A stretch of 64,000 nt of DNA. It comes from Cryptomeria japonica. Lineage: Eukaryota; Streptophyta; Pinopsida; Cupressales; Cupressaceae. Positions within the stretch are counted from its first letter, which is position 1. Every line of letters begins with the position of its first letter. This document shows positions 10,141-20,280 of this stretch, piece after piece. A model generated the notes under the pieces. That model searched no databases and had not been told where the DNA came from. It saw only the letters and a program-made list of their open reading frames with translations. Location of the stretch: the NCBI RefSeq assembly GCF_030272615.1, contig NC_081407.1, forward strand, positions 441,161,213 to 441,225,212, in the 5' to 3' direction. A program made the translations under genes and the position numbers.

Positions 10141-10578
10141 TCATCCTTCTCCCTTGGGTTTTCTTGTGTGCAACTGATATGTAGGAACAAGATAGTCCCT
10201 CAAAGTGACCTGCTTCTTCTTGGAATGACCTGCACTCACACACCAAGTATTAGAAACAAAAACATTATGATTTGGCTGCCCCAAACCAATGGTATCCTTG
10301 GTTGATGTTGTTGTTACAACTACCTTCTTTCCTCTGTCTTGAGGCATCTGCATTTTCTCCAACTTGATGTCCTTCCTTTTTCCAATGATAGGACACTTGA
10401 CTATACCAACTTGTACATGATCAAGATTCCAAAGTCCTTTATGAAATGGATTATCATAGTGTTGCAAATCTGTACTTTTCTTACCCTGCTCTTTGATTGA
10501 AAACTCATTGCCAAAACACATTACAGTGTTGTCTCTTGCCTTCCCCATCAATGGGCGACAATTTGTACTTTCTTCCAC
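10141..10578 (-). pseudogene. Gyp-3 internal 3' frame, unrecognised
   Basis: A 145-codon frame, shifted relative to the protease frame, lies where reverse transcriptase should begin. It contains no reverse transcriptase, RNase H or integrase motif. The end (around LRDYLVPTYQLHTRK) runs nearly into the polypurine tract. It may be a gag-pro tail joined to a 3' leader by the deletion that removed pol. I do not recognise a function. Confidence 0.45.
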
Positions 10579-10981
10579 CCTTATGAACTACATAGGTGTT
10601 TTGATACCCATCATGTACAATCCTTCTAGAGTATTGCCAAGGTCTGCCCAAAATCAAATGACCACAACTCTTATCCATTACATCACATAAAATACTATCA
10701 GCATATTGACCAATGGAGAAATTAATGACTACTTGATCCTTTACCAACATATTCTGACCTTCACTAACCCATGTAGCAAACTATGGATTAGGATGTGCAA
10801 GGGTTTGTAAATTTAACTTTTTGACTACTTCATAAGCAACCAAATTGTGACAAGCCCCTGAACCAACAATCAAATTACATACCTTGCCATGGATCTTACA
10901 ATTTGTCCTGAAGATCCTTTCTTGTTGTGATAGTTGTACTTTCCCCATGAGTAACAACTCTCCTTCCTCTGGTGGTATCAT
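10505..10981 (-). pseudogene. Gyp-3 aspartic protease domain, catalytic Asp lost
   Basis: The frame carries the gypsy protease pattern FRTNCKIHGKVCNLIVGSGA, then VVKKLNLQTLAHPNP, a stop, and FSIGQYADSILCDV with HLILGRPWQY. The active site should be D-S/T-G but reads GSG, so the catalytic aspartate is replaced. A stop follows HPNP, where Tyr is usual. The domain normally cuts the gag-pol polyprotein. It lies in a frame different from gag, so either a frameshift mutation or a lost programmed shift separates them. Confidence 0.8.
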
Positions 10982-12095
10982 GATTTCTTCTTTGTTCTTC
11001 CTTTTTGTCTTCTTGTGTCAAATTAACCCTCCTTTCCTTCTTGTCCTCATTCCATTTAGGACATTTGAATGATGGGTGCCCTGGTTCATTACAATTGTAG
11101 CATCTAAATGTGCCTCTTCCTTGACCAAATCCTCTTCCTCCTCTCTGATTGTATCCACCCCTTGATTCTGAGAATGATTCCTTACCTTTGTCATCATTGC
11201 TTGGTCCTTGAACTCTTCCACCTCTTCCTCTATTTGCATTACCTCCTCTACCTAATCTTTCTTGTCTCCTCTTCACCTTTTCTTCTGCTCTAATAGCCAA
11301 CTGAAAGCATTCCCCAATGGTCTTTGGTACTAGTAGACCAATCTCATCTTGCAAGTTATACCTTAAGCCATTGACATATCTAGCTACCTTTTCATCTTCT
11401 TCCTCATATCCTCCTCTAATACTTAATTTGTGAAATTTTTCAGTATAAGACATTACATCCATGTCTTTTTGCTTCGAGTTTTGTCTCATCCTTCTCACAT
11501 GTATACTATAATCTAAACGCAAGAATTGTTCTTTGATCAAATTCTTCATCCTTGCCCATTGTGTGATTCTTGTCAAACCCCTAGACATTCTATCATTTTG
11601 TAAACTTGTCCACCAAGTCAAAGCAATACTTCTAAGTTTTGTTTTTGCAGACCTTACCCTCTTATCATCCTCCATCTCTTCATACTCAAAGTAGTTCTCC
11701 AAGGCATCAAGTCATCCCAACACTTCCTCACTATCCATCTTTCCCTGATAGATAGGTACATCCACATGTCCTTTCCCTGCATTGTTTTGTACTGCCTTCA
11801 AAAATCTAACCAACCTCCTCTCCTCAAGGTCCACTTCATCTTTAGCCCTCCTATGCTCTGGTCTTTCTGGTTGCTCTTCTCCATCATCTCCATTTTGTTC
11901 TTCCCAATTAGGTTCTTCCCTCCTATTGTCCATTCTTTCTTTCTCATATTGTTCTATCCTTGATTGCATACTCTTTTTCTCTCCTCTCCATACTCTTTCC
12001 TCCCTTGCCTTTCTCTATTCTCTTTCTCTTCTTTCCCTCTCCAAGGTTTCTTTCAACTCTTCAATTTCCTTGACCAACTGGTTCTCAGATGCCAT
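10896..12095 (-). pseudogene. Gyp-3 gag with coiled coil and CCHC knuckle
   Basis: From ATG at 12095 a single frame of about 400 codons runs to 10896. The N-terminus is a charged coiled coil (NQLVKEIEELKETLERERRE), followed by an acidic linker. The retrotransposon gag core has the usual W (LTWWTSLQ), then YTEKFHKLSIR. A Gly/Arg-rich stretch precedes the zinc knuckle CYNCNEPGHPSFKC near 11100. Two stops break it: TAG near 12015 and TGA near 11712, the second where Trp is expected in VLG-stop-LDALENYF. It would form the capsid shell and bind RNA. Confidence 0.85.
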
Positions 12096-12121
12096 CACTC
12101 CTTCCAACTTCCTACCCAGAC

Positions 12122-12144
12122 CTTTTCTTGCTCTAATAGCACTT
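12122..12144 (-). other. Gyp-3 primer-binding site, degraded
   Basis: On the minus strand GTGCTATTAGAGCAAG follows the LTR end. It resembles the initiator-Met site TGGTATCAGAGC with several changes, so the assignment is tentative. Confidence 0.5.
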
Positions 12145-13799
12145 TGATGTAGACTTGGTAGAGGTATGGTGGTATAAGACAATGCCCAAATAGGTATATA
12201 TGACTTTGTAAAATATAAGGAAAATACAAGGTAGGAAATGATAGATCCCCTTAAGCCTACAAACACCCTAAATGGCTCAAATGCACCAAATATGGATCAA
12301 GACTTCACCTAAGGAAAATGATGACTTAGAATATATTCTTAGGTCTAATATAAAAAGATTCAACTGGTTTTAGTCTTCTATTCAATACCCAAATGCTCAA
12401 ACTCCAAATTTGCTCCTTCTAGGCCTAGAATCCCAATTAGTGCAACAACGAGAGAAATTTAATGATAACTCCAGAAACTTCCGAAACACCAAACAAATAA
12501 AATACATATTTGGATACCCTTTTGGCTCCTCTATAACATATCCAAAGGGTTTAATATGTTGTTTTGGAAAATATATGTTGTCCTTACAACATGCCCTATT
12601 TTTTTGCACTAAAAAGGGTGGTTTTACAAAACAACTAAAAGAAATATTATTTTTGGGTACTTATAACCTCAAAAAAGTCTTAGTAAATGATAAATTATGA
12701 AGGAATCCACAATCAATTTCAGTTTGTGAGGCCTCTAACCCCAAAACCCCAAATTTTCATCAAAAAGCCCTAAAATCAAGGGTTTCTCCAATCTCACACT
12801 TCCACACACTTCTATAATCAATTGGATTTTGTTTCACCTTTATATAGCCAACATACAACTATGAAAATCATAAAACATACCCCTCCAATGGGTAGATCTC
12901 TCCAACCCTCACCCTACCTAGCCTCTTCACTAGGCTTTCCAAGCAAACAATGGTGATCACCTTATCAAAACCCTGTTATCTGTAAATATGATAGTTAAAT
13001 CATAATGTACATGTCAAAAAGAGATCATTCCATGAGAAATAGAAATCAAACATTCATAGAATGACCCTCCATGGTTAGAAACTTGTCAGAAATTGTTAAG
13101 AAACTAGTCTAAATTGCTGCATTAATGAATGTATAGTCAAAAAGATGATTGAACAATGACCCTAAAGAATTCAAAGATGTGTAATATGCCTAGGATGATA
13201 CTTAGGAATGATATACCATAAATACCAAGCAAAGGAAGTCTCACAAAATCATAAAATAGTAGAAAACTGGCTTGAAAACTGAATTTTATTCAACCTTCTC
13301 TTGCAATCCGTACACCCCAGGTCTTGTGTGTCCGTACCAAGAATTAAAAAGCATTAAAATAACTCCCCCAAGGTTTTTCAACCACTTATTGGTTGGTTAC
13401 AATATTTATTTTGCATAAAAAAACCACTAATCTAAGTTTCCCACCTAATTCCTTATAGATGTTGAAATTCAACTATTTGAATTTTCAACTTTTAGAAAAT
13501 GTATTACAAACTAAAAACCAACATTATTAATGATGGATTTTCATCCCATATGGAAAATTTAACCATCCTAAACCTTCCTAAATCCTTCATTGGGTGTTTT
13601 GACCAAATTTACATTTTTTGACAATAAATGACAATTTTCAAGATGAAATGACAATATTTTACAATTTTGTTTTTCGAAAGCCATTGTTGGCCTTAACAAC
13701 TCATAGTTGATCATGTTGACATTCATTGATGAATTAAACTCCTTCTTAGCCTCAGATGTTTGTATGGTCACCTTTGTTGGTCTTGGTGCCCCTGCACCA
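12145..13799 (-). repeat. Gyp-3 5' LTR (right copy)
   Basis: 1,655 bp, TGATGTAG...TGCACCA. The start of the gag leader abuts its left end. Differences from the other copy are scattered substitutions. Confidence 0.92.
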
Positions 13800-14526
13800 A
13801 TTTCTAGGATGTCTTCTGTGTTGGATATTATTTGTTTGGTCTAAGGCCGACATTTTTTGTAATTATGTAATTGGTTTATTGTCTGGTGGCCGACCTAATT
13901 GTTTATGGTCGATGGTTTGTATATATATGGTAGAGATCATGGTTATGATAAATGGATATGTAATGTGCGAATAATGTAATATCATTTAGGAAGAGGATTT
14001 GGTCGATCATTGGAGATCAAATTGGGTTTATGTAAGAGGATTTAGTCCTCTGGTATTTAGCTTAACCAAAACTGTACTCAAGCATAGGAGATGCTATCTT
14101 TTGCAGCTTAACACTTCTTTGGATTGTAGTCTAGATTTCTATGTAGTCAGTGAGACTCCTTTTGTGATGAGTAGTGCGCTCTAGGTTGTTGGACTTCTTG
14201 CAAGTGCAGGCCCCTCAATTGTAATTCACATACTTACTGTAGAAGTATTATTTGACTATGGGTAGGCTTCCCACGGTGGTTTTTCCCTTTACTGGGTTTC
14301 CACATATAAATCTTGGTGTCATGTGGATGGTATTTATTCTATGATTATTTTTCATGCTTAATTGGTTTAACTGCTATTCTGGTATTTGGTTTAAGTATTC
14401 TGGTATTAATGTTTTGGGTTCCGATATTAAAGTTTTAATTTTTAATGGTTTCGGTAATCTGTCACAATTGATTCAGCCCCCCCCCCAACCTCTCAGTTAT
14501 CTTTTGGTTATTTGAACTATCTAACA
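13800..14526 (+). repeat. Copia-2 5' LTR, second part
   Basis: Continues the LTR after Gyp-3 and ends CTAACA at 14526. It includes a TATA motif (TATATATAT, 13920-13928), the block around CCCACGGTGGTTTTTCCC (about 14270-14290) shared with other LTRs in the window, and a C-tract (14477-14486) shortly before the end. Confidence 0.9.
13920..13928 (+). promoter_or_regulatory. Probable TATA box of Copia-2 LTR
   Basis: TATATATAT after TTTG. The 3' LTR has the matching TATATAT at 48099-48105. Conservation in both copies supports the U3 core promoter. Confidence 0.5.
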
Positions 14527-14528
14527 AT

Positions 14529-14540
14529 TGGTATTAGAGA
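14529..14540 (+). other. Copia-2 primer-binding site (initiator Met tRNA, mutated)
   Basis: TGGTATTAGAGA two bases after the LTR end matches TGGTATCAGAGC with two changes. Confidence 0.8.
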
Positions 14541-14584
14541 TTTGGTCCTCTTTGCAAAATGCTTAACCGCTTGAGGAAGATCCT

Positions 14585-15566
14585 ATGGTGACTAAAAGTT
14601 CAAGTTCATCTAGTTCTTCTAGAGCTATCTTTCAGAGAGATATTCCTAGGCTTGATGGAACAAATTACATAGTATGGAAGATTCAGATGGAGACTCATTT
14701 GAGATGTCTTGGCAAGGAAATTTGGGAGATAACATAGAATGGTGTCACACTTTATAATTCGACATCTGGCAATCCTCCTCTAGAAAACCTAGATAAGGAT
14801 ATTGAGAATTATTGTACAACAAGAGAAGCCCTCTTGTGTGCACTTTCTGATCAACAAATAATGGGATTAACTAACAAATCATTTGGAAAGGCTATATGGG
14901 ACAAGTTGGAGACTCTTAATGAAGGTGACCCTACAGTGAAGATTGCTAAACTTCATGGTTACTGGGTGAGATATGAAAACCTTAAGATGGAAGAAGATGA
15001 AAGGATTACTACATTCACGGAAAGGGTAAATGAGATTGTTATGGGAGTTCAATGTTGTGGTGGAACTCTGAGCAAAGATGAAATTGTTTCTAAAGTCCTG
15101 AGAGCCCTATCATCAGCTTACAAAAATGAAGGCTATTTCTATTAATGAGTTTAGAACAATGGCTAATACATCTATCAATAGAGATACTTTGGTTGGGAAA
15201 CTATCTTCTTTTGAGCTTGAAGAATTTGGACCTTCTGGAGTTGTGAAGTTTGAACTTGGTTTTCATGCATCTGCATCTGCAATTGGTAAGCAAGATTGGA
15301 AAGATTTATATGAAAAGGAATTGGAAGATATGAAGAAAGAAGATGATGAGTTTGAGAAACTTGAAGAACTATTTGATAGAAGAGTACCTAAAGGACCGGT
15401 AGGAAGTAAGTATGAAGGAAAAACACCTTCTAAATGTTTTGTATGTAATAAGATTTGTCACTTTGCATCTAGATGTCCTAAAAGGAATTCAATATTTGAA
15501 GAAAGAGTTAGATCTTTTAAGCCTAACCTTGGATATCAAAATAAGTATAAGTACAAGAAAAACTAA
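14585..15566 (+). pseudogene. Copia-2 gag
   Basis: From ATG at 14585 (MVTKSSSSSS) a copia gag is readable: IPRLDGTNYIVWKIQMETHL, then IMGLTNKSFGKAIWDKLETL, then a zinc knuckle CFVCNKICHFASRC near 15438. A TAG near 14738 and a frameshift near 15128 break it. The knuckle keeps CCHC although a Cys replaces Gly before the His. The gag resembles Copia-3 (52926-53961), so both belong to one broader group. It would package element RNA. Confidence 0.85.
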
Positions 15567-16758
15567 GACAAATCATGCTACATAGTGGATTAGGAAGGCA
15601 AAAACTGATTCTGATGATGAACCGACAGAAGACTCTACTAGTGGTTCCGGCAATGGGAAGGAATGGGTATTTCTGTCTATCAAGGAAGATGTTTCGACAA
15701 TGGAAAATAATGTACCTAAAGAGAAGGAACTTGCTGCTAAAATTGAAGACAAGGATGAATGGGTAATTGACAATGGTTGTTCACATCATATGACTAGAGA
15801 TAAAGTGAAGTTTCTATCTTTGCAAGAATTTGATGGCGGTCTAGTTAGATTTGGAGATGACAAAGCATGTATGATCAAAGGAAAATGAACTATATCATTG
15901 GATGGTAAGAACAATAATGACAATGATTATTATGTTGAAGGTTTAAGGCATAATATTTTGAGTGTAGGACAATTGGTGGATAAGGGATTTCAATTACAGT
16001 TCAAGGATGGAAAATGCAAAATCATTAACAGATCTAGTTTGGAGATTGCAACTGGTACATAGACTAAAGGTAATATATTTCATTTGAATTCCGGTGAGAA
16101 GACATGTTTGATTACACAATTTGATGAGAGTTGACTATGGCATAAAAGGTTGTGTCATGTGAATTTTAATTGCATTGTAAAGATCAGTTCAACTAAGGTA
16201 GTGAGGGATATACCTAAGATTATGAAGCCCTATAATCTGGTATGTAAAGAATGTCAAATGGGTAAATAGGTCAGAACCTCTTTTAGGAGTATACAAGATA
16301 AATCAAATGATGTTCTTGATCTTACTCATACCGATTTGTGTGGCCCTATTAGAGTTAAAAGTTTTCAAGGTGATAGATATTTCATGCTAATCATTGATGA
16401 TTATTCTAGAATGATGTGGATTACTTTTCTAAAGGAAAAATATGAGGCATTTGAAACTTTTAAAATCTTTAAGGCTAAAGTGGAAACTGAGACAGGATTG
16501 AAGATTAAATGTTTGAGGTCAAATCATGGTGGAGAATTCACATCCAGTGAGTTTAATAACTTTTGTGAGAAGCGTGGTATAAGAAGACAAATTTTTGATC
16601 CCTAGACACCTCAGCAGAATGGAGTTGTGTAAAGGAAGAACAAAACTATCTTGGATGCTGCTAGAACACTGATGATTGAAGGTAGTCCACATCATATCTA
16701 TTGGAGAGAAGCAATGAGAACAGTGGTTTATACATTCAATAGAGTACATATCAAAGGA
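15567..16758 (+). pseudogene. Copia-2 protease and truncated integrase
   Basis: The protease active site reads DNGCSHHMT (about 15769), where D-S/T-G is usual, so the second residue is altered. GAG-pre-integrase follows (WHKRLCHVNF, then CKECQMGK). The integrase core has LTHTDLCGPI and then CLRSNHGGEF, where LRSDNGGEF is usual; the second catalytic Asp is Asn. Stops interrupt at several points, for example DP-stop-TPQQNG. The frame stays open past VVYTFNRVHIKG and runs directly into RNase H. Confidence 0.85.
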
Positions 16759-16809
16759 GAAATTGATGTTGATTGGGTTGGAGATGTTGATGACCGAAAA
16801 AGTACTTCC
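16759..16809 (+). pseudogene. Copia-2 RNase H start, fused to integrase
   Basis: EIDVDWVGDVDDRKSTS matches the start of copia RNase H (usual form DADWAGDxDDRKSTSG) and follows integrase in the same frame. Everything between, including reverse transcriptase, is deleted. Tat-A is inserted right after it, at CTTCC. Confidence 0.8.
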
Positions 16810-17159
16810 TGTTATCACTGTTTTGACATTTGGGTAATTTTGTTCCTTAATCTGCTAAAGCGTGCAAAGTTATGATTAGTACTTCATCTTGCCTTTGAGT
16901 TATTGGTCAAAAGGTTTAGGGTTTTTTAAAATTTACCCTTGCTATGTTTTGGACTCCCTGTGTTCTATTTCTGTGTTACCTTTTCCACTTAAGTGGAAGG
17001 GTCGCTCCACCATGAAAAGAGGTTCTCCCTTTTACATTTATCCTAGGCAGGTCCTTAAAATGTTTTATTTTTTACGCCTTCCCCTAAGTTTTATTTCCTT
17101 GTCGGGTTTCCTAAAGATCATGCACATTTTATATGATTTGACGATGCACATTGTTTTGT

Positions 17160-18520
17160 GAGGAAAAGATGTGCGGAACTTACCTTTTCGCGAAGTAACG
17201 AAAAGGTGGCGGGCCCCGGTAAAATGGTCACAAGGAAGGCTAACAGATGATCATCTCTAAGAAGATCTAACGGACTGCATTGTTTTTCAGCCTAGAGATG
17301 CATGAGACTTACCTTTCGTGAAGCAACGAAAGGAGTGGTGGACCCGAGTAAGTGGATTAAAGAATGAATTTAAAGATTTAGCATCTTGATCAAGATCTGA
17401 CAGTGCGTGTTAATTCATGAAGTAAAGTTGCTAGTGATTTATCTTTCGTGAAGTAGAGAAACCTTGGCGGTCCCCAAAAGATAAGTGAATCCTCTGGTTA
17501 AAACCTGATCATATCCAAAAGATCTAATGGCCAGCGCTATTTCACCCGGTGAAGGTGTCCAATGTTTATCTTACGCAAAATGGCGAAAAGGGTAGTGGGC
17601 CCGACGGAAAGTCTTCTTGAAAGGTACAAAAGGTGCATCTTGAGGTAGATCCAACAATCCGCATTATTTCACTGGGAAAAATAGCATGAGGTTTATCCTT
17701 CGCGAAGCAGCGAAAGGAGGATGGGTCTGGTAGATAGGTAGTTCATGGTTTTAAAGACCGATCAACTTGGAGTTGATCGGATGGCCCACGTTGATTTGCA
17801 GCTAGAAGCAACACGAGATTTACCTTTAGCAAAATGGTGAAATGAGTTGGCGGTTACATGGCTAATGATGTGGCAATATAGTTGGACACCTGGCTAAGGA
17901 AAAAGGTAATCTACCAGATGGACACATGGCTCTAGAGGATTGGGAAGGACCCACTTTGATTGAGCGGTGATGGTGATAAGATTCATGGCTAAAGTAAAGC
18001 ACATGGTAGTTAAGATGTGGAGCCCAATAGATTTATCGGGCGAATGGGTGGCTGACACGTAAGAGTTATCCGCCCAATCAATAAGGCAGGTGGAATCCAT
18101 GCAAAGGGCCCACTCTAAAGGTTAAAGGATGGTAAAAGGGGTGCATCTCGAGGGTGATGCAATGACCAATGCTATTTTGCAGCCCAAAGATGTAGGGTTA
18201 TTAAGCTTTGCAAAATAGCGAAAAAATTTAGCGGTGATGGCTGTGTGTGGCTAGTGAAAAAGACTGGCGCTCACCATAAGAAGTAAAGATCGAGCGGATG
18301 GTAGAAGATCCAATGCACACCGCTATTTCGTATGATAAAAATGCATGAGGTTTACCTTTCACGAAGCAGCGAAAGGAAGGTAGGGCCCATTTCTAAGTAG
18401 AATGACCGGGTAAGGTAAAAGATGTGCATGTCTTTCGGGATCTGATGAATGTCGTTGCTTCACAATGAAAAGATGTGAGGATTTTAACCTCTGCGAAACA
18501 ACAAAAAGTTAAACACTTAG
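17160..18520 (+). repeat. Tat LTR palindromic repeat array (about 127-bp units)
   Basis: An imperfect palindrome close to CCTTTCGCGAAGCAGCGAAA recurs at about 17187, 17312, 17442, 17570, 17696, 17823, 18203, 18355 and 18480, mostly 125-130 bases apart. Between copies, words such as GATCTGATGG, CGCTATTTCG and CATGAGGTTTACC recur in the same order. Several copies are followed by GGGCCC or GGGTCC, the core of plant TCP/site II motifs. The array lies upstream of the LTR ORF. Enhancer function is inference. Confidence 0.7.
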
Positions 18521-18551
18521 AAAATTTTATGATCTGTTGGAGCCATTTTTT

Positions 18552-18574
18552 GAATTCAATTGCGAATTGAATTC
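18552..18574. other. Perfect 10-bp inverted repeat in Tat-A 5' LTR
   Basis: GAATTCAATT, GCG, AATTGAATTC. The 3' LTR copy (about 41851-41873) has one mismatch, which breaks the stem. Confidence 0.55.
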
Positions 18575-18829
18575 TGAGTTGATTGTCGAACCATGCGGTT
18601 TTAATGTTTCAATTCAATGCTCTGTTGTTGTATTAAGCTTCACATCAACTGAACATTGGCACCATTTCGAAGAGTTTTTGCAAAGGAGCCAGTGCACAGA
18701 GTGAATTTCTTTAGGCAAGTAGTAAGTTTCTATGTATTGCTTGTTAGTTACAATCTAAATTTGTATCACTGCATGCTTGTTTTCTAAAAAGTTTGTCCAA
18801 ATTTTAATTGATATAACTACAATTCTGGG

Positions 18830-19030
18830 ATGGCACCAAGAAGGGATTTCATAGGGAAAGTGAATTAAGAGGATAGAGCTATATGTGATGATTTCTTGGA
18901 ACAATTAACCATGTCTACAAATGTCATTGCTAAGATTAAAGAATTAGTGCCCAAGGCCCCGCGTTTGAGAATTGGAGATGATTTGTATGACAAAGGGAAC
19001 TGGTTAAGGGATTCATAGATACGGATCTCA
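18830..19030 (+). pseudogene. LTR ORF of Tat-A, 5' LTR copy, N-terminal part
   Basis: ATG at 18830 begins MAPRRDFIGK and continues DDFLEQLTMSTNVIAKIKEL, matching the 3' LTR copy at 42129. Stops occur at codon 13 (GTGAATTAA) and at WLRDS-stop (shared with the other LTR). The frame is then split by TRG-5 and continues at 28020. Confidence 0.7.
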
Positions 19031-20218
19031 TGTTGCTATTTACTAAAGTTGTCATTAGTTGTATGCACAAAGTCATCCTATATAGTCTAGTCAGTTAATA
19101 CCACCAAAATGTCCAGTCGGTAATTACTAAGGTGTCGGTTACAGAGAAAGGCTAGTCACTGAGATGAGACACATCGAACTGTCTACCGAGTAAAGTTCTA
19201 TGTCTACCGAGAAGCAAAGAAGGTATACTAAGTCAATCTGAACCGAGTGAAAATGTGTTACTAGATTCAATGAACCTGGACACACATGTGAAACATGTTA
19301 CAAGATTCGAGAACATGGAACTGTTATTACATAGGAAATTGCATTTAAGGATTTTGTATGATTTTGAGGGAGTTTATCCAATGAAATAATTTCTATGTTT
19401 ATTCATTTGATAAAACATGTTTGTATGATCGATGCATGAATGGATCACCGTCTCAGAGATCTATATATACAGAATGATTTGAGTATCTAAACAAGAGAGG
19501 GAAAAATGATGAGTTGAATATGAAAATCTTGAGAAAAGATAAGATGTGAAGATTAACGGAGATATTCAGAGGTCACCGAGAAGGTTTTTTCAAAGAACAG
19601 TTTAAGTGATAGAGGTTACAAAAGTGGTCACCAAGTTGACTTATCAATTACCAAGGTATGCTATGAGCAAGGTAATTTCATATTGAGCACCTAGAGTCTG
19701 CTATAACATTTTAGATGTAAAGTTGCAGATATTTTGTAAAGATTTTGATTGAATTATTTTGAGTTGAGTTAGAAACCTTTAATAGGGTAAAATACTCTAA
19801 CAAAGTCTATAAATTGTAAAGCCTTTAACCAAGTACAACATTTTGTAAAAGTGTTTGTAAAATCCTTTAGCAAGGTAGATCTAAAGATCTTTGTACTCCT
19901 AATAGGGTAAGCTATCACAAATAGCTAAAGATGTAGCTCTAACCAAGCAATCTTGATTATTGCAATAGTGAAGTTGTGGGTGCCATCCCCACCATATTTT
20001 TTCTCTCTAACCGAGAGTTTTTGCGTAACCAAAATCATTTTGTTATGGAGTGAAATTTGTATGAATTTTATTTCTATGATTATGTTTCAGCATTGTTATT
20101 ATGAGATCAGCAGTATTCAGTTTATGTTTAATAGTAAAATTGTTGTTCAAGAAAAGTTTTGAAATACTGATTCACCCCTCCCCTCTCAGTACATTATCTT
20201 TCCTAGTTGGACCTAATA
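19031..20218 (+). repeat. TRG-5 5' LTR
   Basis: 1,188 bp starting TGTTGC. The end reads CTAATA instead of CTAACA, a C-to-T change in the terminal CA. A TATA motif lies at 19462-19469. A repeated CTAACNNGGTA-like module occupies 19775-19945, and a C-tract lies near 20175. Confidence 0.92.
19462..19469 (+). promoter_or_regulatory. Probable TATA box of TRG-5 LTR
   Basis: TATATATA in GATCTATATATACAG. The same bases occur in the 3' LTR at 27257-27264. Confidence 0.55.
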
Positions 20219-20220
20219 AT

Positions 20221-20234
20221 TGGTATCAGAGCTC
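20221..20234 (+). other. TRG-5 primer-binding site (initiator Met tRNA)
   Basis: TGGTATCAGAGCTC, an exact match to the usual site, starting two bases after the LTR. Confidence 0.92.
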
Positions 20235-20280
20235 TACTCTTGGTAAAGGGTTTAACAACCTAAAGAAAAAGATCCTATCA

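Larger units (their letters stand above)
8449..13799 (-). mobile_element. Gyp-3: gag-protease-only Ty3/gypsy element
   Basis: Two LTRs of 1,655 bp each flank only 2,041 bp of internal sequence. The target duplication is ATTTT (8444-8448) and ATTTC (13800-13804), with one mismatch; the uninterrupted Copia-2 LTR reads ATTTC. On the minus strand, a degraded initiator-Met PBS, gag with a CCHC knuckle, a protease domain and about 500 bases of unassigned frame lead straight to the polypurine tract. There is no reverse transcriptase, RNase H or integrase. Two complete LTRs with a target duplication suggest the shortened form moved using enzymes from another element. Confidence 0.88.
16810..19030 (+). 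repeat. Tat-A 5' LTR, first part
   Basis: Starts TGTTATCACTG and is collinear with the 3' LTR from 39603. It holds the palindromic ~127-bp repeat array (about 17160-18520) and the start of the LTR ORF (18830). TRG-5 interrupts it after TCTCA. Confidence 0.9.

Noticed and set aside
14477-14486. C- and G-tracts (also 25434-25442 and 49312-49320) as G-quadruplex sites
   Set aside because: Single homopolymer runs without the four spaced G-blocks needed. They mark the conserved end of copia LTRs instead.
17160-18520. CRISPR-like appearance of regularly spaced palindromes
   Set aside because: This is plant nuclear DNA. The intervals between palindromes are themselves related repeats, not unique spacers, and no cas genes are present.
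20221-20234. tRNA gene fragments at TGGTATCAGAGC sites
   Set aside because: These are primer-binding sites complementary to tRNA 3' ends. No cloverleaf or promoter boxes surround them.
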